The translations under genes were made by a program, and so were the position numbers. From NCBI GenBank assembly GCA_910586365.1, contig CAJUGP010000003.1, positions 1 to 64,000 of the forward strand: 64,000 nucleotides of DNA. The letters are read 5' to 3'. The notes under the pieces were generated by a model. It had not been told where the DNA came from, did not search any database, and saw only the letters and a program-made list of their open reading frames with translations. This document shows positions 6,539-14,598 of this stretch, piece after piece; within the stretch, counting starts at the first letter, position 1, and the number at the start of each line of letters is the position of its first letter. The stretch comes from an uncultured Christensenella sp. GTDB lineage: Bacteria > Bacillota > Clostridia > Christensenellales > Borkfalkiaceae.

Positions 6539-7009
6539 TTATTTATTGGGTGTTTGTGCATCGCCGCTGTCCGTTGGCGTTGTGGCGCCGTTCTTGGCGG
6601 TCTTTTCGTCGCTTCCGTCCTTTTGTTCGACGGCAGACGATTCCGCCGCCGCTGCGCCGGTCTTTTTCTTGATCGCCGCCTTGAGTTTATCAAATAAGCC
6701 GCTTACAAGGTCGCCCGCGGGCGTTGCCTTAATAATTGCGTAAATGGCTTGATCAAGCGTAAAAATAGCAAGTCCGACCGCGAAGAAGTATTCCGCGGAG
6801 AACTGCCCCGATGCCGCCAGATAGATCGCCGACGCGATCAGCGAGAAGCCGATCGTGATCGTGAGATATAAGAAGTGGCGCCATTTTTCGGCGAGCTTCC
6901 TGAACACATTCCCGTATTTGAGGATGCAGAGTAAAACGACGCCGCCCAGAGCGATGAGCCCGAGCGGCAAGCCGTAGGTTTTGATGAAGTTGATGATCAA
7001 TTCGTCCAT
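6539..7009 (-). CDS. Holin-like membrane protein
   Basis: A 156-residue protein with three hydrophobic segments (about residues 13-32, 47-68 and 72-95) and a charged, Ala/Lys-rich cytoplasmic-type tail. It occupies the final position of the late operon, where lysis genes lie. Size and topology fit a class I holin, but no family signature is recognised. No endolysin gene is adjacent, which is odd. Confidence 0.55.
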   Translation of the reverse strand: MDELIINFIKTYGLPLGLIALGGVVLLCILKYGNVFRKLAEKWRHFLYLTITIGFSLIASAIYLAASGQFSAEYFFAVGLAIFTLDQAIYAIIKATPAGDLVSGLFDKLKAAIKKKTGAAAAESSAVEQKDGSDEKTAKNGATTPTDSGDAQTPNK

Positions 7010-7021
7010 GTGATTGTCTCC

Positions 7022-7429
7022 TTATTTTTTGCTTTTCTTCCGAGCAACAGGCGGATCGGCATAGATAGCCTGAACGCCCTGCTCCGTCAGGAAGTCCTTC
7101 AACTCGTGCTTTACGCGCTGGGCATAATCGAGCGCGGCGTGCATATCGCCGTTACAATGCGCGTCTGGAATGCGCTGAACGGCGCGGGCTGTCGCTTCCC
7201 CGAGCGCGATAGATGCGCCGATGGCGCGGATCGTGTTGAGTTCGTTTTTTTCGCGGGCTTCTTCGCGCTGGGCTTCGCGTTCTTCGCGGCGTGCTGCTTC
7301 TGCAGCCGCCTCCGCGTCGCGCTTTTCGATCTTGCGTTGTAGTCTCCAAAAGAACAGGCCGACAAGCCCGCCCGTGAATGCTGACGGCAGTCCGATTGCG
7401 AGAGCGAACTGCCAGACTGTTAGCGTCAT
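7022..7429 (-). CDS. Membrane-anchored coiled-coil protein of the lysis region
   Basis: A 135-residue protein with one N-terminal membrane segment (ALAIGLPSAFTGGLVGLFFW) followed by a long, very charged helix rich in Ala, Glu and Arg (AEAAAEAARREEREAQREEA). The topology resembles a spanin-like or holin-accessory protein. It overlaps the preceding gene by 4 bp and lies 12 bp before the holin-like gene. Function inferred from position only. Confidence 0.5.
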   Translation of the reverse strand: MTLTVWQFALAIGLPSAFTGGLVGLFFWRLQRKIEKRDAEAAAEAARREEREAQREEAREKNELNTIRAIGASIALGEATARAVQRIPDAHCNGDMHAALDYAQRVKHELKDFLTEQGVQAIYADPPVARKKSKK

Positions 7430-7632
7430 GTGTTTACTTCTCCTTTTTTGAGTATTTGAACTGCGGGCGGCAATTCGGTTCCGAGCGTTGCGTTATAGGT
7501 CGTTTGAGCGGCAGCGATCCGCTCGTAAAGATCCACGTCGTCGCGCTCGTTAAGCCTGATTGCCATGTCCCTGATAATTGCGTTCTGGAGATCCACCAGA
7601 GCGCAGAGCTTTGCGATGAGTTCCGTATTCAT
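7426..7632 (-). CDS. Small phage protein, unknown
   Basis: A 68-residue protein starting MNTELIAKLCALVDLQNAII, mostly helical and without membrane segments. It overlaps the next gene by 4 bp (ATGA) in the post-fibre part of the late operon. Small helical proteins here are usually structural or lysis accessories. Confidence 0.5.
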   Translation of the reverse strand: MNTELIAKLCALVDLQNAIIRDMAIRLNERDDVDLYERIAAAQTTYNATLGTELPPAVQILKKGEVNT

Positions 7633-7644
7633 TGAGCCTCCGAT

Positions 7645-7830
7645 TTATTCAACCGTAAACGGCTCGCCGATGAACGTCTCGTATTGCTCGGCGGTAAGTA
7701 TGCCAGCGGCAACGTCGTCGCGGGCGATCGTCTTAACGTCGGGCTTCAGTTCGGCGGGTATGCTCGCAAAAGTGCGGGCGCCGCGCTGAATGCTGCGCCA
7801 GTAACTGTAGGCGATAGTTTTGACTGCCAT
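7645..7830 (-). CDS. XkdX/CD1375-like small phage protein
   Basis: A 61-residue protein: MAVKTIAYSYWRSIQRGART, then an acidic region ending ILTAEQYETFIGEPFTVE. Short proteins with this AYxYWRxI...GxITxEQYxxIT pattern are a conserved gene after tail-fibre genes in Bacillota phages. The role is unknown. GGAGGT precedes the ATG. Confidence 0.6.
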   Translation of the reverse strand: MAVKTIAYSYWRSIQRGARTFASIPAELKPDVKTIARDDVAAGILTAEQYETFIGEPFTVE

Positions 7831-7833
7831 CTT

Positions 7834-8190
7834 TTAACCTCCTATAATTTGTTCGTAGATCTCGATCAGGGCTTCGTCCTGCTGCGCTAAACGCTCATAA
7901 AGGGCGATCGCCGTCTCATCCGATTGTGCGAGTTCTTCGGCTTGCCGTGCGGTTGTGGCGCGCAGATCCGCGACTTCCCCGCCGCCGTCCGTTTCGATAA
8001 CGAGAACAGTCTCGGCGCCGTCGATAGCGTTCTGCCCCGCCAGATTGTAAGGGGAGCCTTTGAAAGCTATTCCGACAGCTTCGTCTTTTGTCGCTTCGAT
8101 AAACGAGCCTTCGGAGCTCAGCTTAATAAAACGGACAGAGTCGGTCATTCCGAGCTCCGTCCCGCTGGTAGTAATGATTTTGAACATCAT
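7834..8190 (-). CDS. Phage protein with C-terminal coiled coil, unknown
   Basis: A 118-residue protein. The N-terminal half looks like a small beta domain (FKIITTSGTELGMTDSVRFI). The C-terminal half is a helix (ARQAEELAQSDETAIALYERL, then AQQDEALIEIYEQI). It overlaps the upstream gene by 4 bp. Similar genes follow tail-fibre genes in clostridial phages, possibly as fibre-associated or assembly proteins. Confidence 0.5.
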   Translation of the reverse strand: MMFKIITTSGTELGMTDSVRFIKLSSEGSFIEATKDEAVGIAFKGSPYNLAGQNAIDGAETVLVIETDGGGEVADLRATTARQAEELAQSDETAIALYERLAQQDEALIEIYEQIIGG

Positions 8191-8597
8191 GCACCTCCTT
8201 CGATGACTTTGAGAATATATTGCAACGTCGCAATGTCCGCATTAAAAAATGCGTGATTCCATAACCAGTGGTCGGGATGCTCACGCATTTTGTAAGGCTT
8301 CAATTTTTCGTCGTTCCAGATTCGGCTCCACGCTTCGAGGCGTTTCGCTTCGTCTTTCGGGTTGGGTTTCGGTCGGAGTCGGCTCTGGATCTCCTGCGTA
8401 AGCCGCCCGCGCTCGATTCCGCTTCCGTCGTCGTTTCGCGCCAAGTATTGGTGGGCGTTTTCGCTTGTCGCGAAAAAGAGTGGCTTGCCGTCTTTTTCGA
8501 TGATCTCGCCGTTCAGGGTGCAAAGCGTTCCGAACGGAAGGTTGACGGCGCCGCTTAAACTTTTACAGCGTAGTCGTCTGTGAACCACATATTGCAT
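8187..8597 (-). CDS. Conserved phage protein overlapping the DGR reverse transcriptase
   Basis: A 136-residue protein starting MQYVVHRRLRCKSLSGAVNL, with an N-terminal beta-rich part and a conserved-looking end (HPDHWLWNHAFFNADIATLQ). It overlaps the 3' end of the reverse transcriptase gene by 43 bp in another frame, implying coupled translation. Proteins of this kind are common after tail fibres in clostridial phages, so it may be a fibre chaperone rather than a DGR part. No enzyme motif seen. Confidence 0.6.
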   Translation of the reverse strand: MQYVVHRRLRCKSLSGAVNLPFGTLCTLNGEIIEKDGKPLFFATSENAHQYLARNDDGSGIERGRLTQEIQSRLRPKPNPKDEAKRLEAWSRIWNDEKLKPYKMREHPDHWLWNHAFFNADIATLQYILKVIEGGA

Positions 8598-9748
8598 GGC
8601 TGGGTGTCCTCCTTAAAATTTTCGATTTTCTCGGCTGAAAAGCCGAACAGCTTGTAGAATAACCGCCGCAACGATAAGATTCGGTTGTGGTCGTCGTAGT
8701 TCTCGAAGTATGCCAAAGAGCTCTGCGTGAGCGTGTATAGATCGTCGAGCGTTTTCTCTTTGTTCTCGATCTTCCGTTTGAATGCTTTCAATTTTCTGCG
8801 GAACCTGTAAACGCTTTCCCGATTGCCGTGAATGACGACGCGACCGGTTTCGGTAAGCTGGAACTTTGCTTTGCAGAACTTGAAGGGCTTCGTAAGCGGC
8901 TGGATGCGCGTTTTCGCGAGGCTGACCTTCAGCCCGATGCTCTCCGCCTTTTTAACGAATTGTGCGAGCACGTCGTTCGGATCGCCGTCGGGCGGAACGA
9001 GGATCGCATAGTCGTCCATGTGGTGCCCTGCGCCTTTCAGATGAAGCTGGCATTTCAGAAAATTGTCAACCGGAGACGGCAGCGCGACCATCTCCATCTG
9101 GCTGATCTCAACACCGAGCGGCAGTCCCATACCGCCGGGAACGAGAAAACGATCGGCAAGATCTCGAATGTTGGGATGCAGAAGGATTCGCTCGTGTCGT
9201 TGATATATTGCCGAATGCGGCGCCGAAGGGAAGAATTTTTTGAAGTCGGTCAAAATGATCCAGCCTTCCCTTCCGTAATGGCGGTAGTGCCACCTGAGTT
9301 CGTCGGCAAGCGCATGAAGTGAAAAGTGGAAGCCTTTGCCGGGAAGATTGGCGCCGTTATGGTTGATCATGTCGGGCGTATATAACGGCATCAGAGCGCG
9401 CTGATTCAGGGTTTTATGTACTTGACGATCCTGTATTCTCGGCGCGCTTATAATGCGCGTTTTGCCTCGCTCATTCAACGGAAAAACGACGTACTTCCCG
9501 GGCTTCCATTTTTTCTCGAACAGCAGTCTGCGGCATTTTGCAGTTTGCGAAAATAGGTGCATCTCGAAGCGTTGGACGCTGTTCTTCCAGCGCACACCGT
9601 TGCAACACTTTCGCCCTGCCTTAAACATCGCGTTGTAGGTAAATACGCGAGCTAAACCGCCGACCGCTCGGGCGCGGTCTTTTCGGTGTTGCTCACGCTT
9701 TGCTTTGCGTCGTTGGTACCTTGCTTCGTGCCGTTCGTCGCTTGTCAT
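8555..9748 (-). CDS. Reverse transcriptase of a diversity-generating retroelement
   Basis: A 397-residue reverse transcriptase. Palm motifs in order are DFKKFFPSA with Asp168, GLPLGVEISQ at about 208-217, and the active-site box HMDDYAIL with Asp245-Asp246 (YMDD in most relatives). LGVEISQ is the LGxxxSQ signature that separates DGR enzymes from other bacterial reverse transcriptases, which have QGxxxSP. With Avd it makes adenine-mutagenised cDNA from the template repeat at 9971-10094, which then replaces the variable repeat. GAGGTAG precedes the ATG. The order adhesin, avd, TR, RT matches the Bordetella phage BPP-1 system. Confidence 0.95.
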   Translation of the reverse strand: MTSDERHEARYQRRKAKREQHRKDRARAVGGLARVFTYNAMFKAGRKCCNGVRWKNSVQRFEMHLFSQTAKCRRLLFEKKWKPGKYVVFPLNERGKTRIISAPRIQDRQVHKTLNQRALMPLYTPDMINHNGANLPGKGFHFSLHALADELRWHYRHYGREGWIILTDFKKFFPSAPHSAIYQRHERILLHPNIRDLADRFLVPGGMGLPLGVEISQMEMVALPSPVDNFLKCQLHLKGAGHHMDDYAILVPPDGDPNDVLAQFVKKAESIGLKVSLAKTRIQPLTKPFKFCKAKFQLTETGRVVIHGNRESVYRFRRKLKAFKRKIENKEKTLDDLYTLTQSSLAYFENYDDHNRILSLRRLFYKLFGFSAEKIENFKEDTQPCNMWFTDDYAVKV

Positions 9749-9970
9749 AATTTTCGCTACCTCGCGCGGCTGTGGTGTAGGGTGCGTTCTAAGCCGCTTT
9801 GACCGTGCACATGAAACGGGTTACGCACAATAGCCCGCCATGCAAGAAGCGTCCGTGCACGGTCGTCAAAGAGCAGTTTTGGAATTTCTTCCGGGAAATC
9901 ATCTCTCCTTTCGCATCAGTCGGTTCACATAAAGCTACTTTTTTTGACTTTCTACCCTTACGGGGAGAAT

Positions 9971-10094
9971 GCGAAATCCGGCGCCACCGCCCGCGAATTG
10001 TTTGTATTGTTATTGTTCGCGGAACCGCTCGAACCGCCGCCGCAGAAATTATTGTTATTATTGTAAAAGGGCGACCGCGACCACCAGAAAGCCG
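9971..10094 (-). repeat. DGR template repeat (TR)
   Basis: 124 bp that align without gaps to the variable repeat 729 bp to the right. Fifteen positions differ; fourteen are T in the printed strand of TR, that is adenine on the coding strand. On the coding strand TR is rich in AAC/AAT codons (five in a row after PFY; seven codons after GSA, six AAY and one ACA), which maximises diversity on adenine mutation. It lies in the 384-bp gap between avd and the RT gene and is part of the TR-RNA. No protein should be called here. Confidence 0.95.
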
Positions 10095-10132
10095 AGCAGC
10101 AAATATACAGAGATGCACCCATAAAAAAGAGC

Positions 10133-10588
10133 CTACTCTTTTTTATCTGATTTTAACACGCCGGTCAGGAGCGTGTTTTCTTTGTCGATAAGTTCCCCGA
10201 GCGCCTGCGCCATTTTATCGAGGCGCTTCAGCGCATCGTTCTTTTCGACCGCCTTCCCTGACGAAGTTTCAAAACACCCTGCGGGGTTCAGGATCATGAT
10301 CCGATAGCAGAGCGACAGCTTGACGTCGAGCGCCATAAGCGAAGCACGGGCTTCGAGCAGATGCCGCTCACGCAGTTCCCGCCGAACGGCATCCGATGGG
10401 AATATACTGTTTGCTTTTTCGGCATTGTCAACCACTTCGGAAGCAAGCCGCGCGACATCCGCCGCCAGCAGGCGCGAATATCTTGCCGATAACCGCGTCA
10501 AAAACGTGATCGTCCGCGTGTAGATCTCGTTTGCCGTGTTGATAAATTCCGCTTTACTTTCCGATCGGTTTGATTTTAATACTGACAT
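10133..10588 (-). CDS. avd: Avd-like DGR accessory variability determinant
   Basis: A 151-residue, all-helical basic protein (ANEIYTRTITFLTRLSARYS, then RREL...RHLLEARASLMALDVKLSLC), consistent with the four-helix-bundle, 23S-rRNA-intervening-sequence-type fold of Avd. In known DGRs Avd forms a pentamer that binds the RT and the template RNA and is needed for cDNA synthesis. It lies between the variable gene and TR, the canonical place. The family call rests on position, size and helix pattern. Confidence 0.8.
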   Translation of the reverse strand: MSVLKSNRSESKAEFINTANEIYTRTITFLTRLSARYSRLLAADVARLASEVVDNAEKANSIFPSDAVRRELRERHLLEARASLMALDVKLSLCYRIMILNPAGCFETSSGKAVEKNDALKRLDKMAQALGELIDKENTLLTGVLKSDKKE

Positions 10589-10609
10589 GATTTTTTTCCT
10601 GAAAATTTT

Positions 10610-10673
10610 CGCCCGCTTCGCGGGCGGAAGGCGCGGGGGCTTTTCATCCCTTTGCGCCCGCTGTCGCGGGCGT
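10610..10673 (-). other. Paired GC hairpins downstream of the variable repeat
   Basis: Two hairpins with 7-bp stems CGCCCGC/GCGGGCG. One is at 10610-10626 (loop GAA on the coding strand). The other is at 10654-10673, whose coding-strand loop GACA fits the GRNA tetraloop of DGR target-site hairpins. The second ends 20 bp after the fibre gene stop codon. Such hairpins promote cDNA integration in studied DGRs. Confidence 0.7.
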
Positions 10674-10692
10674 GATTGCTTGGATCCTGAGA

Positions 10693-12684
10693 TTAGACGG
10701 CGAAAGCCGGCGCCACCGCCCGCGAAGCGTATGTAATGCTACTGTACGCGGAACCGCTCGAACCGCCGCCGCAGAACCTACCGTAATTACCGTAAAAGGG
10801 CGACCGCGACCACCAGAAAGCCGTCTGAGAGACGTCTAAATGCCTATACTTTAACTTCGGGTTGCCGTTTGCAAAATAAGCATATTGCGCCTGATAGTTC
10901 TGCTCCGTGCTGTTCGCGTAAGTTCTGGATCCGAAAATTTCATATTCCGCTAACAGCGGCAGATAATCGACCGAAGTCGTTACATTACTCGCTACATTGC
11001 CTGTGCCGCCTCCTATGTTGTCGGTGTATTTTGTGATCGGCTTCATTACCGCACGGAGATCCGCGGGAAGCGCCGCCATCAACGTGTTGGCGACAGGGTT
11101 CGTCGCGCAGGTCGCGCTCGCATCATACCCGACATCGCCCGTTTGACGCGATGCGCCATAGTTCTGCGGCGGCGTATCGGTGGAGCCCAGTATATCATAG
11201 CGAGCGTCGCAGGCTTTCCAGCCACCGTAATTGTATGGGTTCCAGTGGTTGAGATTGAAACACTTCCGTCCATCAGTATAGTATTTTCCGTACTCATTGT
11301 CAATTAAACCGACGTCCGTCCCGCCCGATTGTGCGGTTTTGAAGGTGCCGAAGTGTATTTTGTTGTTGCCTTCGCGAGCCGCGTTATGATTGAAGCCGAG
11401 AATATACACCCAGAGCTCCGCGTCGATTGCCTGCGCGCCGACGTTGCCCTGTACTTTGACTTTTTTCGTTGCGCCGACCGACCAGATCGAAGCTGCGATC
11501 CCGTTGTCGGATGCATACCGAATCTGCTCCCACGAGTTGTCGTTGAGAACACTCGGGAATATCGTCGCTGAGACGGAGATCCTGCAGGTTGCCGCTTGGT
11601 GGTTCGTTCCTGCGGCGACCGTAACCGTTATGACCGCCGATCCAGAGCTCATTCCCTTAATCGTCAAAGTGGAGCCGCTGAGTGTAACGTCGGCGACTTC
11701 GGGCGCGCTGCTTGCGGCTATAATCGTTCCATTACCCGAACGGCTGACGCTTACCGTCGTTGTCTTTCCGACTGCGCCTATGACGCTGACGGTCGACGTG
11801 CCCACGCTCACGGATCCCGCCGCCTTCGCAATCGTCCACGATTTGGCGATAGAGCCCACATACGCGCCGATTCCCGTGATAATAAGGGTGTAGTTCCCCG
11901 CGTTCGTTCCGGTGTTTCCCGAAACGATATAGTCGGTGCCCGCCGTCAGGGTTTTCCCGCCGACAACGACGGAACTGACGGCTTGCGTTTTGACGGATCC
12001 GGAATACGTTTGCGAAGCCCCGAGCGTTACCGTCGCGCCTGTGATGGATGTCGTATTCAGCCCGAGAGCTTTGTGCAGGTTTTCCTTCGAGATCTTTTTT
12101 GCGGTGCCGTCCGCAACGACTTCGATGGGAATGAAGTCCGCCGCCGCGAGCGCGGTCGCTTCGGTCAGATCGTCGAAAAGCTGTTTTTGCGTTACTTTGT
12201 GCGGGTTCTCCTTGTTGCTGGTGTGATCCTCGAAGTCCGCCCGTGTAACGATCGCGCTTTTGTCGACGTTGACAACGAGCTCGCCGTTGTTCGATATTTG
12301 GATCGTCGCGTAAAACGTGAATACATAATCGGGCATTTGCTCAAAGGTCGGGACGCTGATTCCCGTGCTGTCTTGGAAGATAGCGATCATTTTTGCGGCG
12401 CCGTTGCCGAGCCGCGCCCAGATGCCGATTTGATTGATCGTGTAAGCGTTTGTTACGCCTTCGCTGGTAAGTTGAAGCTGAAGGCGGCGCCCGCCGCCTA
12501 TATTTTCCGCTTTGACGATGCTCATATTTTGCTTTTGACTTACGAGCTCGGTCTGTCCCATGAGCAGGCTCGCCGCCACGGTGCCCTGACCGGTTGCGGC
12601 GCTGTCAATGACAAATTCGCCGCCACCGAGCCATTGCGCGAGCAGTTCTTTGCCCGCGTTCGTTACTACTGCATCATTCCACAT
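10693..12684 (-). CDS. DGR-diversified tail-fibre adhesin
   Basis: A 663-residue receptor-binding protein. Residues 1-160 form a tail-fibre/collar-type N-terminus (MWNDAVVTNAGKELLAQWLG). The fibre motif NPHKVTQKQL is near residue 168. Residues about 215-375 are Ig-like repeats, including a Big_2-type domain (VSVSRSGNGTIIAASS). The last 280 residues look like a C-type-lectin fold of the DUF6273 kind (LWVYILGFNHN...GGWKACDARYDILGS). Residues 621-662 are the variable repeat, whose changeable positions fall in GNYGR and YSSITYA. It takes the place of P2 gene H after gpI. Confidence 0.93.
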   Translation of the reverse strand: MWNDAVVTNAGKELLAQWLGGGEFVIDSAATGQGTVAASLLMGQTELVSQKQNMSIVKAENIGGGRRLQLQLTSEGVTNAYTINQIGIWARLGNGAAKMIAIFQDSTGISVPTFEQMPDYVFTFYATIQISNNGELVVNVDKSAIVTRADFEDHTSNKENPHKVTQKQLFDDLTEATALAAADFIPIEVVADGTAKKISKENLHKALGLNTTSITGATVTLGASQTYSGSVKTQAVSSVVVGGKTLTAGTDYIVSGNTGTNAGNYTLIITGIGAYVGSIAKSWTIAKAAGSVSVGTSTVSVIGAVGKTTTVSVSRSGNGTIIAASSAPEVADVTLSGSTLTIKGMSSGSAVITVTVAAGTNHQAATCRISVSATIFPSVLNDNSWEQIRYASDNGIAASIWSVGATKKVKVQGNVGAQAIDAELWVYILGFNHNAAREGNNKIHFGTFKTAQSGGTDVGLIDNEYGKYYTDGRKCFNLNHWNPYNYGGWKACDARYDILGSTDTPPQNYGASRQTGDVGYDASATCATNPVANTLMAALPADLRAVMKPITKYTDNIGGGTGNVASNVTTSVDYLPLLAEYEIFGSRTYANSTEQNYQAQYAYFANGNPKLKYRHLDVSQTAFWWSRSPFYGNYGRFCGGGSSGSAYSSITYASRAVAPAFAV
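10700..10823 (-). repeat. DGR variable repeat (VR)
   Basis: The last 124 bp of the fibre gene, up to 4 bp before the stop codon. Substitutions relative to TR cluster in two blocks (10727-10746 and 10777-10791) plus one at 10706. The invariant GC-rich segment at about 10707-10726 on the stop-codon side is the expected IMH-like initiation site. Confidence 0.95.
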
Positions 12685-12694
12685 AATTGTCTCC

Positions 12695-13264
12695 TTAAAT
12701 GTTTATTGCGACGCCTGCCGCCTTAATATCGACGCCGATGCTTGCCGCCGCCGTGAAGGCGCCCGTCGCGCCCGAGTGCGCGAACTCGATGGAATCGAGA
12801 ACCGCCCGACAGGGTTTTGCGACTGCGACCGCCTTCCTGAATTGTTCGATAATGTCCTGCGTTTCGAGCGGGTAATCGGTGCTTACCCGAAAATGAAACG
12901 GCTGACCGTTGTAGTCGTACCATTCCTTTACGGTGCCGCTTCCGAAGGTGTCGATAAGAACCTGCTCGACCGCCCATTTTGTGCCGCGTCGGCTATGAAC
13001 GAGATCGGCAGACTTTACAAGCGCCCGCTTATTTTCGAGCGGCAGATCTTTGTCGTACCAGTCGATGTCAAGCTCATACGCGAGCTCGTCGAGCTGGGCG
13101 CCCGTCAGTCGGTCGATTTGATCCCAGACGCGGGCGGTTTTAATTCTGGCGCCCGGCGCTTTGATGAGCGAATTGACGGCAGCAGCGAGCCCTTGAACCG
13201 CCGCGTCGTTCCGCATAAATTCGGGAACGAGTTTGAGAACGTCCACATCGTCGAGCTTAATCAT
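12695..13264 (-). CDS. Phage tail protein I (P2 gpI-like)
   Basis: A 189-residue protein with the family hallmarks VPEFMRNDAAVQGLAAAVNS, LTGAQLDELAYELDIDWYD and RRGTKWAVEQVL. In P2-type myophages gpI links the baseplate J ring to the tail fibre. It overlaps baseplate J by 4 bp and is followed directly by the fibre gene, the order J-I-fibre. Confidence 0.9.
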   Translation of the reverse strand: MIKLDDVDVLKLVPEFMRNDAAVQGLAAAVNSLIKAPGARIKTARVWDQIDRLTGAQLDELAYELDIDWYDKDLPLENKRALVKSADLVHSRRGTKWAVEQVLIDTFGSGTVKEWYDYNGQPFHFRVSTDYPLETQDIIEQFRKAVAVAKPCRAVLDSIEFAHSGATGAFTAAASIGVDIKAAGVAINI

Positions 13265-14598
13265 TTGACCACCTCGTGTTTGATCGTTTTTGTTCCGCTG
13301 AATTTGGCGATCGTCGTGTCGTTCAGTTCCTTAAAGGTGGGGCTCGTAATAACAACGCGGGAAGCGCCGACGGCGCCGTCGCCGGACGGTGCGAGAATCA
13401 ACGCACGGAGCTTGTCGGGGTTTATATCGCGCCCGAGCTCCGCGCTTTGCCATTTGTTGAACTGATCAATCGCGCCGCCCGCGCCTTCTACCGTAAGGAT
13501 GCAGTCGCTTTCTTCTGCTGCGGTCGTGTAGTAAGTCAGGACGACGTCATATTCTTCAACCGTCGGAGCTTCGACTTTTACCCTGTCCGTCAGCGGACGA
13601 ACTTCCGAAGCGTTGACGGCAGCAAAGACTTTCTCGAGAACGGTGTCGTCGGGAATCTCTCCGTCCGCACACATAGGCACGATTCTGACGACGCCCGCGT
13701 TTGTTGTGTCGATCGATATTTTAACGCTGGACGCGCCGGAAAGCGCGCCACCGCTCGTTAGCGTAATAGTGAGAAGCCCGTCGGTATATTCCGCCGTATA
13801 ATCGCCGTTTTTAGCCGCTGTGGCGCCGTTTGCCTTGTAGACGGTCAATGTATCGAAGAGAAGCGTGTCGCCGCCCTTGAACGCTTTCCCGCCGCACACG
13901 GGCAAGTCGCGCGTGATTGTCTCCTGCTCCGATTTGACCGTAACGTCGACGATCTTCGAGTCCGCGCTCATTGCCCAGTATTTATAGCCGTTTATCGGGC
14001 CCGCGGTCGAGAGTTTGGAAGGTGCGGCTTTGATTCGTTCCCGATAGCTGTCGTCGGTTTCTTCGTCGCCACCGCCCGACGTTTCCGTCGTATTGCTCAC
14101 GCGGTCGACGTACACAACGGGATCAACGAGAGAATTGATCCCTCCGATCGGGATCCCGTTATATGCCGCACCGCCGTCGACGCTTTTCGCGTCCACGTCG
14201 ATAAACGTCTCGCCGACTTCGATAACCGCCGCGGCTGTCGTTTCAAAATAGTGGGTGCTGTCGCTTGTGGCTCTGGTTCCCTGCGGGATCAATACGTTTT
14301 CCCCGACGGGTTCCGATAAAGAGAATCGCAGCGTTGTCGTTGCCGACGTCGGTGCGATCCTTGCAACACCGACGCGCTCGCCGAGTGCATCGAGTACGGA
14401 TCCCCGCGCATATCGGAGCATTTTCTGCCGCGCCGCGTCGTTCAGGGAATTGTACATAGAGACGAACACCGCGACAAGAGCTTCGGCGAACATCCTGCGC
14501 TCGTCGCCCGGGTAAAGCGGCCCGCCGACGGATGATTCGAGTTCCGTGATTATTTCGTCGCGGATCAGTTCCGCGTCCGTTGTGATAAATTCGTTCAT
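13261..14598 (-). CDS. Baseplate J-like protein
   Basis: A 445-residue protein of the baseplate J/gp47 family, with the conserved segments GERVGVARIAPTSATTTLRF, VLIPQGTRATSD, a VDAKSVDGGAAYNG stretch and SYRERIKAAPSKLSTAGP. It builds the wedge of the contractile-tail baseplate. It overlaps both neighbours by 4 bp, in the order W-J-I. Slightly longer than usual, because of an inserted beta domain in the middle. Confidence 0.93.
   Translation of the reverse strand: MNEFITTDAELIRDEIITELESSVGGPLYPGDERRMFAEALVAVFVSMYNSLNDAARQKMLRYARGSVLDALGERVGVARIAPTSATTTLRFSLSEPVGENVLIPQGTRATSDSTHYFETTAAAVIEVGETFIDVDAKSVDGGAAYNGIPIGGINSLVDPVVYVDRVSNTTETSGGGDEETDDSYRERIKAAPSKLSTAGPINGYKYWAMSADSKIVDVTVKSEQETITRDLPVCGGKAFKGGDTLLFDTLTVYKANGATAAKNGDYTAEYTDGLLTITLTSGGALSGASSVKISIDTTNAGVVRIVPMCADGEIPDDTVLEKVFAAVNASEVRPLTDRVKVEAPTVEEYDVVLTYYTTAAEESDCILTVEGAGGAIDQFNKWQSAELGRDINPDKLRALILAPSGDGAVGASRVVITSPTFKELNDTTIAKFSGTKTIKHEVVK

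Noticed and set aside
9789..10118. 109-codon minus-strand frame across the template repeat
   Set aside because: It reads through TR in a frame unrelated to the fibre protein, has no family pattern, and the region is the expected non-coding TR-RNA.
11596..12726. 376-codon plus-strand frame antisense to the fibre gene
   Set aside because: A shadow frame of a GC-rich coding region; the minus-strand frame has clear domains and DGR support.
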